Shown here: positions 6,488 through 9,707 of the stretch, piece after piece
Numbering within the stretch: position 1 is the stretch's first letter
Layout of the letters: the number at the start of each line of letters is the position of its first letter
Assembly: GCA_910586955.1 (NCBI GenBank)
Contig: CAJUMM010000096.1
Span: forward strand, 1 to 9,707
Length of the DNA stretch: 9,707 nucleotides
Origin: an uncultured Lachnospiraceae bacterium
GTDB taxonomy: Bacteria; Bacillota; Clostridia; Lachnospirales; Lachnospiraceae
Reading direction: 5' to 3'
Notes under the pieces: model-generated
What the model saw: only the letters and a program-made list of their open reading frames with translations
What the model was told of the DNA's origin: nothing
The model's database searches: none
Position numbers and translations under genes: made by a program

Positions 6488-8350
6488 GTGGATAAACGGC
6501 AGGTTTTAAAAGAATATTTCGGATACGACGGGTTCCGGGAAGGGCAGGAGGAGCTGATGGATGCCATTCTGTCCGGCCGGGATGTGCTGGGGATTATGCC
6601 TACGGGGGCGGGAAAGTCTCTGTGCTTTCAGATTCCGGCCCTTTTGATGGAGGGAATCACCCTGGTGATTTCGCCGCTGATTTCTTTGATGAAGGATCAA
6701 GTGGAAGCCCTGAACCAGGCGGGAGTCCATGCGGCGTATTTGAACAGTTCCCTGACTCCGGGCCAGTACCGGAAAGCCCTGGGATTAGCGGCGGCGGGGC
6801 GTTACAAGCTGATCTATGTGGCTCCGGAACGGCTGGTGACGGAGGAGTTTCTTGATTTTGCCCTGAATGCTTCTATTTCTATGGTGGCTGTAGACGAGGC
6901 CCACTGCGTATCCCAGTGGGGACAGGATTTCCGGCCCAGTTATCTGAAAATCGTAGAGTTTGTGAAAAGGCTTCCCAGGCGTCCGGTGCTGGCTGCTTTT
7001 ACGGCTACAGCTACCCGGGAGGTGCGGGAGGATGTGGCGGGGATTCTAACCTTACGTGATCCTCTGGTGCGGATAACGGGCTTTGACCGCCCCAACCTTT
7101 ATTTTGCGGTCCAGTCTCCCGGGGATAAATACGGGGTTTTGCGACAGTATCTCGAACTGCATCCGGGGGAGAGCGGCATCGTTTACTGCCTGACCCGGAA
7201 ACTGGTGGAGGAGGTCTGTGTGCGGCTGCGGTCCGACGGGATTTTGGCCACCCGCTACCATGCGGGACTGTCCGACGAGGAGCGCAGGAAAAACCAGGAG
7301 GATTTCATCTATGACCGTTCTCCGGTTATGGTGGCTACCAATGCCTTCGGCATGGGCATTGACAAGTCCAATGTGCGTTATGTGATCCATTATAATATGC
7401 CCAAGAATATGGAGAGTTATTACCAGGAGGCCGGGCGGGCCGGCCGGGACGGAGAGCCCGCCGACTGCATTCTTCTCTATGGCGGACAGGATGTGGTGAC
7501 CAATCAGCTTTTTATTGAAAACAACCGGGACAATGAGGAGCTGGACATTCAGGAACTGGCCCTGGTGCAGCAGCGGGACCGGGAGCGTTTGAAAAAGATG
7601 ACCTTTTACTGCTTCACCAGGGAATGCCTGCGGGATTATATTCTCCGGTATTTCGGAGAGTACTCCGCCAATTACTGTGGAAACTGCGGGAACTGTTTAA
7701 GCCAGTTTGAAACTGTAGACGTGACGGAGACGGCCAGAGGAATTGCAGGCTGTATAAAGAGCAGCGGCCAGAGGTATGGGGTGACGGTGATTCTGGATAC
7801 GGTTCATGGGGCCAATACCGTGAAAATCCGCAATTACCGGATGGAAGACAATCCCTTTTACGGGTCTCTTGCAAAGGTTCCCCTGTACCGGCTGCGCCAG
7901 GTGATGAACCATCTTCAGCTTCAGGGATATCTGTATGTGACAACAGATTCCTATGCGGTGGTAAAGCTTATGGAGCTTTCGGAAGGCCTTATCCGGGGAG
8001 AAACCAAGGTACTGATGAAGCTGCCCAGGGAAGAGCCAGAGAAGAAGAAACCGGAGAAAGGCGGCAAAGCCAGACGCCGCCGCCAGAGCATGGCCGCGGA
8101 TTTTCATGCAGAGGAATTTACGGAGAAGGAAGAAAAGCTCTTTGAGGCTCTCCGGGCCCTGCGCATGCAGATCGCAAAGGAAGAACAGGTACCGCCCTAT
8201 GTGGTTTTTTCCGACAAGACCCTGATTCATCTATGTATCCGGAAACCTGCCTCCCAGGAGGAGCTTCTGGAAATATCGGGAATCGGCGCTTTTAAGGCGA
8301 AGAAGTATGGGAAGCGGTTTCTGGAGTGTATAAGGGAGGGAAATTTATGA
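6488..8350 (+). CDS. recQ: ATP-dependent DNA helicase RecQ
   Basis: A 620-residue 3'-5' DNA helicase used in recombination and fork repair. In order: motif 0 FGYDGFREGQ (11-20); Walker A MPTGAGKS (37-44); DEAH box (136-139) leading into the aromatic-rich loop CVSQWGQDFRPSY; motif III FTATAT (171-176); and motifs V-VI from ATNAFGMGID (283-292) to QEAGRAGRDG (313-322). A zinc-binding domain follows with Cys380, 397, 400, 403 (C-x16-C-x2-C-x2-C), then an RQC winged helix (about 408-512). A basic linker (about 513-535, rich in Lys/Arg) leads to a C-terminal HRDC domain (about 548-620). This is the full RecQ domain set, as in the E. coli protein. Start is GTG with AGGAGG 6 bases upstream. Its stop overlaps the next gene by ATGA. 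It is divergent from nrdDG. Nothing looks broken. Confidence 0.95.
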   Translation: MDKRQVLKEYFGYDGFREGQEELMDAILSGRDVLGIMPTGAGKSLCFQIPALLMEGITLVISPLISLMKDQVEALNQAGVHAAYLNSSLTPGQYRKALGLAAAGRYKLIYVAPERLVTEEFLDFALNASISMVAVDEAHCVSQWGQDFRPSYLKIVEFVKRLPRRPVLAAFTATATREVREDVAGILTLRDPLVRITGFDRPNLYFAVQSPGDKYGVLRQYLELHPGESGIVYCLTRKLVEEVCVRLRSDGILATRYHAGLSDEERRKNQEDFIYDRSPVMVATNAFGMGIDKSNVRYVIHYNMPKNMESYYQEAGRAGRDGEPADCILLYGGQDVVTNQLFIENNRDNEELDIQELALVQQRDRERLKKMTFYCFTRECLRDYILRYFGEYSANYCGNCGNCLSQFETVDVTETARGIAGCIKSSGQRYGVTVILDTVHGANTVKIRNYRMEDNPFYGSLAKVPLYRLRQVMNHLQLQGYLYVTTDSYAVVKLMELSEGLIRGETKVLMKLPREEPEKKKPEKGGKARRRRQSMAADFHAEEFTEKEEKLFEALRALRMQIAKEEQVPPYVVFSDKTLIHLCIRKPASQEELLEISGIGAFKAKKYGKRFLECIREGNL

Positions 8351-9144
8351 TTTTACCAGCGGGAGATCCAAGACGAGAAAAATACTTAAAAAAGGGTAAT
8401 GTTTTGTGGAGGGTGAGAAACCAAGGAGGCGGTTTCAACGGGCTTACCGGTGTCGGCATTGCGCTTCTGGTTTTGGCAGCAGTTGTTTCCGCACTTATGG
8501 CTGCGGTGGGTTTGAGCAGAGGCATTTTAGTGTTCGGGGTACTTTTTGGAGTTCCCGGGGCCTTGCTCATTCTTTTGGGAGTGATTCTTCAAAGCCGGAA
8601 AATGAAGCGTTATCTGGATTACTATCAGAAGGAAACGGGTTTTGATGTGGAAGAATTGAAGAAACTGGAGCAGGAGCTGCTGGAACCGGATATGGTTATG
8701 ATAGGAAATGTTCCGGATGTTAATGGTTCCAATTTAGGATTCAGTGAAAAGAAACCCCAGATTGCCTGTATGATAACGAAGCATTATTTCTTTATGCCCA
8801 CCACCAGAGGTGTGAGCTATATCCGCAGGCTTTCAGAGATGGTTCTGGCCGTTTATTCCCAGGAGATCCCGGGGATGGGAGGATACAGATCAGGCCTCGT
8901 ATTTCTTTCCGAGAAAGACGATACGGCCCGTACCGATTCCCTTTCCACCAGAGATGTCTGTGAGGAAATGATCCGGGAGCTTTGTGAGAGAAGCCCCGGT
9001 CTGATCACGGAGCGGTATGTGACGGACGGAGAGAGAACCTATGATATGATCACAGAAAGCGGGGAGATAGCTAAGCTTATCCACAAACGGCGGGAAAAGG
9101 CCAGAGAAAATTTAAATTCAGTGGAATATTTTGAGAAAAGGTGA
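8347..9144 (+). CDS. Unrecognised two-helix membrane protein with cytoplasmic C-terminal domain
   Basis: A 265-residue protein I do not recognise. The first 30 residues are charged or polar. Two hydrophobic helices follow (about 33-54 and 58-82) separated by a short turn, so both ends probably face the cytoplasm. After a charged, likely coiled stretch (about 84-112, with KKLEQELLEP) comes a soluble domain of about 130 residues with alternating beta-type segments: QIACMITKHYFFM, GVSYIRRLSEMVLAVY and GLVFLSEKD. A helix (about 201-221, RDVCEEMIRELCERSPG) and a basic tail follow. The strands-then-helix pattern recalls a PH-like fold, but this is only an impression. The start is ATG at 8347, supported by AGGGAGGG at 8333-8340 and the ATGA overlap with recQ; a GTG at 8326 has no such site. 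Coupling to recQ suggests co-expression but not a shared function. Confidence 0.8.
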   Translation: MILPAGDPRREKYLKKGNVLWRVRNQGGGFNGLTGVGIALLVLAAVVSALMAAVGLSRGILVFGVLFGVPGALLILLGVILQSRKMKRYLDYYQKETGFDVEELKKLEQELLEPDMVMIGNVPDVNGSNLGFSEKKPQIACMITKHYFFMPTTRGVSYIRRLSEMVLAVYSQEIPGMGGYRSGLVFLSEKDDTARTDSLSTRDVCEEMIRELCERSPGLITERYVTDGERTYDMITESGEIAKLIHKRREKARENLNSVEYFEKR

Positions 9145-9150
9145 TACAAT
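9142..9150 (+). promoter_or_regulatory. Extended -10 promoter for the rubredoxin unit
   Basis: TGATACAAT is a TGn-extended -10 with a 5-of-6 match to TATAAT. The best -35 at 17-nt spacing is TGGAAT (9122-9127), only 3 of 6, as is common for extended -10 promoters. The TGA stop of the membrane-protein gene forms its first three bases. The transcript would start near 9157, giving a leader of about 250 nt. No terminator separates it from the gene before, so read-through from recQ is also possible. Confidence 0.65.
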
Positions 9151-9195
9151 ATAAACCGTAAAACAGAACAGAGAGAATCTGCGGAACTGGAAACA

Positions 9196-9281
9196 GCAAG
9201 GTCTCGTACAGTGCCAGAAGGATTTACGGATGCGAAGCAGCCGGAAATACTTCTAAGGATCGGCACTGGGAGAGAGCTTGC
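9196..9281 (+). ncRNA. Structured RNA unit 1 of the tandem leader
   Basis: An 86-nt irregular hairpin. The outer stem pairs GCAAG (9196-9200) with CTTGC (9277-9281), a G.G mismatch, then TCTC (9202-9205) with GAGA (9272-9275). A 3x3 internal loop GTA/GGA follows, then CAGTGCC (9209-9215) with GGCACTG (9262-9268). A 7-nt bulge on the 3' side only (9255-9261, AAGGATC) precedes AGAAG (9216-9220) paired with CTTCT (9250-9254). The inner part has T-A pairs, A.G mismatches at 9226/9244 and 9230/9240, CGG/CCG between them, and TGC/GCA closing a GAA loop. The layout matches unit 2. It is not a class I recognise, and no U-tract follows. Confidence 0.75.
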
Positions 9282-9294
9282 GGAACTAAAAACA

Positions 9295-9387
9295 GCAGAA
9301 GCCCGGACAGCGCACAGAAAGAATTACGGACGCAGTATTATGCGGCCGGAAGTCTTTCTAGGAGAAGTGTGCTGGGAGGGCGGATGC
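9295..9387 (+). ncRNA. Structured RNA unit 2 of the tandem leader
   Basis: A 93-nt hairpin with the same plan as unit 1. GCA (9295-9297) pairs with TGC (9385-9387), followed by a 3x3 loop GAA/GGA. GCCC (9301-9304) pairs with GGGC (9378-9381), followed by a 3x3 loop GGA/GGA. CAGCGCAC (9308-9315) pairs with GTGTGCTG (9367-9374). A 7-nt 3' bulge AGGAGAA (9360-9366) comes next, then AGAAAGA (9316-9322) with TCTTTCT (9353-9359). The inner part has A.G mismatches at 9326/9349 and 9330/9345 around CGG/CCG, and CGCA/TGCG closing a 6-nt GTATTA loop. Many pairs differ from unit 1 by changes on both sides. It ends at the linker that carries the rubredoxin ribosome site. Confidence 0.75.
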
Positions 9388-9409
9388 GGAACTAGAATAG
9401 GAGGAAAAA

Positions 9410-9568
9410 ATGAAAAAATATGTATGCGATCCCTGCGGCTACGTGTATGATCCGGAGGTTGGCGATCCGGACAACGGCATTGCTCCCGGCACGGCATTTG
9501 AAGATCTGCCGGAAGACTGGGTATGTCCCATCTGCGGAGTAGGGAAAGAAGATTTCTCCGAGGAGTAA
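9410..9568 (+). CDS. Rubredoxin
   Basis: A 52-residue cytoplasmic electron carrier with one iron held by four cysteines. The two knuckles are C6-x2-C9-G (VCDPCGYVYD) and C39-x2-C42-G (VCPICGVGKEDF). Between them is the usual rubredoxin stretch DPDNGIAPGTAFEDLPEDWVC, in which Trp37 precedes the second knuckle. The size and motif spacing are those of a classic single-domain rubredoxin. In anaerobes these proteins pass electrons to rubrerythrin, superoxide reductase or flavodiiron proteins in oxygen and peroxide detoxification; no such partner is in the window. The start is ATG with AGGAGG 5 bases upstream (9399-9404). It is expressed behind the unusual tandem RNA leader and closed by a strong terminator. 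Confidence 0.96.
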   Translation: MKKYVCDPCGYVYDPEVGDPDNGIAPGTAFEDLPEDWVCPICGVGKEDFSEE

Positions 9569-9595
9569 AGGAAACAATATCTTCCAGGAAAAAGG

Positions 9596-9642
9596 AAAAG
9601 CCCTCCGGACCTGTCAGAACAACAGGTCCCGGATGGCTTTTT
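9596..9642. terminator. Two-way intrinsic terminator shared by rubredoxin and the convergent gene
   Basis: On the plus strand AAAAGCC (9596-9602) pairs with GGCTTTT (9635-9641), and TCCGGACCTG (9604-9613) pairs with CAGGTC-C-GGA (9623-9633) apart from one bulged C, around a 9-nt loop. T9638-9642 forms the U-tract. On the minus strand the same stem is followed by TTTTCCTTTTTCC (plus 9587-9599 region), so it can end the convergent gene too. The stop codon of that gene (9614-9616) lies in the loop. Confidence 0.88.
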
Positions 9643-9707
9643 CTGTTCCCTTTAGAGAACCCTGCACCATCTCCGGTTTTCCACCGCCTTTTCCATGGAA
9701 CATCTCA
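9614..9707 (-). CDS. DHHA1-domain protein, C-terminal end; probably alanyl-tRNA editing protein (AlaX type)
   Basis: The last 30 codons and stop of a minus-strand gene that begins outside the window. The peptide reads EMFHGKGGGKPEMVQGSLKG followed by TEKAIRDLLF and the stop. The glycine-rich GKGGGKPEMVQG is the end of a DHHA1 domain, found at the C-terminus of alanyl-tRNA synthetases and of free-standing alanyl-tRNA editing proteins that hydrolyse Ser- or Gly-tRNA(Ala). Synthetases more often have RPDMAQAGG here, while editing proteins have KPxxxQGS-like endings, so AlaX is preferred; AlaRS cannot be excluded. It converges with rubredoxin and its last 10 codons lie inside the shared terminator hairpin. 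Confidence 0.7.
   Translation of the reverse strand, partial: EMFHGKGGGKPEMVQGSLKGTEKAIRDLLF

Larger units (their letters stand above)
9183..9400 (+). repeat. Diverged tandem repeat (2 full units plus a third linker) in the rubredoxin leader
   Basis: A 13-nt linker recurs at 9183-9195 (GGAACTGGAAACA), 9282-9294 (GGAACTAAAAACA) and 9388-9400 (GGAACTAGAATAG), each time preceded by TGC. Between the linkers are two related blocks that fold alike. The periods are 99 and 106 nt; the second is not a multiple of three, and indels fall in hairpin loops, so the repeat is not protein-coding. The third linker merges with the AGGAGG of the rubredoxin gene (9399-9404). Confidence 0.85.

Noticed and set aside
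9183..9400. Leader repeats as a glycine or other known tandem riboswitch
   Set aside because: The conserved motifs of glycine, guanidine-II, c-di-GMP and SAM classes that I remember are absent, and there is no terminator or clear anti-SD switch. A covariance-model search is needed to be certain.
9211..9450. 79-codon reading frame from GTG through the leader into rubredoxin
   Set aside because: It lies in the structured repeat, whose second period (106 nt) breaks any coding phase, lacks a ribosome site, and overlaps rubredoxin in another frame. Its repeated peptide pattern comes from the RNA repeat.
1..9707. CRISPR arrays, tRNA/rRNA genes, IS elements, prophage or toxin-antitoxin genes
   Set aside because: Looked for direct repeats with spacers, cloverleaf-like segments, transposase or integrase motifs and small paired genes; none seen. 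The only repeat array is the leader at 9183-9400, whose units are structured and adjacent with no unique spacers.

Overview
The window looks like chromosome from an anaerobic, moderately GC-rich Firmicute, most likely a Lachnospiraceae-type Clostridium relative. The signs are an oxygen-sensitive class III ribonucleotide reductase, a rubredoxin, strong AGGAGG-type ribosome sites, some TTG/GTG starts, and protein sequences of clostridial style. This placement is inference from gene content; no rRNA or other phylogenetic marker is present.

Layout. (1) Positions 1-3537, plus strand: the 3' end of a SAM hydroxide adenosyltransferase (DUF62) gene, then a complete energy-coupling-factor (ECF) vitamin/metabolite importer. 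It consists of an S component (UPF0397/ECF-ribofla_trS type), a fused double ATPase and EcfT. A terminator-like 18-bp hairpin and a second hairpin sit between the S component and the ATPase, so the S component may be made in excess. (2) Positions 3546-6297, minus strand: nrdD-nrdG, the anaerobic ribonucleotide reductase and its radical-SAM activase, with a terminator that overlaps the end of nrdG. (3) Positions 6298-6487: a divergent control region. A near-consensus promoter fires nrdDG leftwards and is covered by two NrdR-box-like sites exactly 32 bp apart; a second good promoter fires recQ rightwards. (4) Positions 6488-9144, plus strand: recQ helicase, overlapping by 4 bases a small two-helix membrane protein of unknown function. 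(5) Positions 9142-9568: an extended -10 promoter, a leader of about 250 nt, and a 52-residue rubredoxin. (6) Positions 9614-9707, minus strand: the 3' end of a DHHA1-domain gene, probably an alanyl-tRNA editing protein, sharing a two-way terminator with rubredoxin.

The most striking item is the rubredoxin leader. It holds two tandem copies (period 99 and 106 nt) of a long irregular hairpin. The primary sequences have diverged, but at least five base pairs differ by compensatory double changes between the copies, and conserved A.G mismatches, a GNA/GGA internal loop and a 7-nt 3' bulge are kept. A third copy of the 13-nt linker runs directly into the rubredoxin ribosome binding site. I do not recognise this as a known riboswitch or RNA class; it behaves like a tandem structured RNA under selection.

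The genes form at least four transcription units: DUF62-ECF; nrdDG (dNTP supply without oxygen, predicted to be repressed by NrdR when dATP/ATP are sufficient); recQ-membrane protein; and the rubredoxin unit, which may also receive read-through from recQ. Three gene pairs (ecfA/ecfT, nrdD/nrdG, recQ/membrane protein) overlap by ATGA, implying translational coupling.
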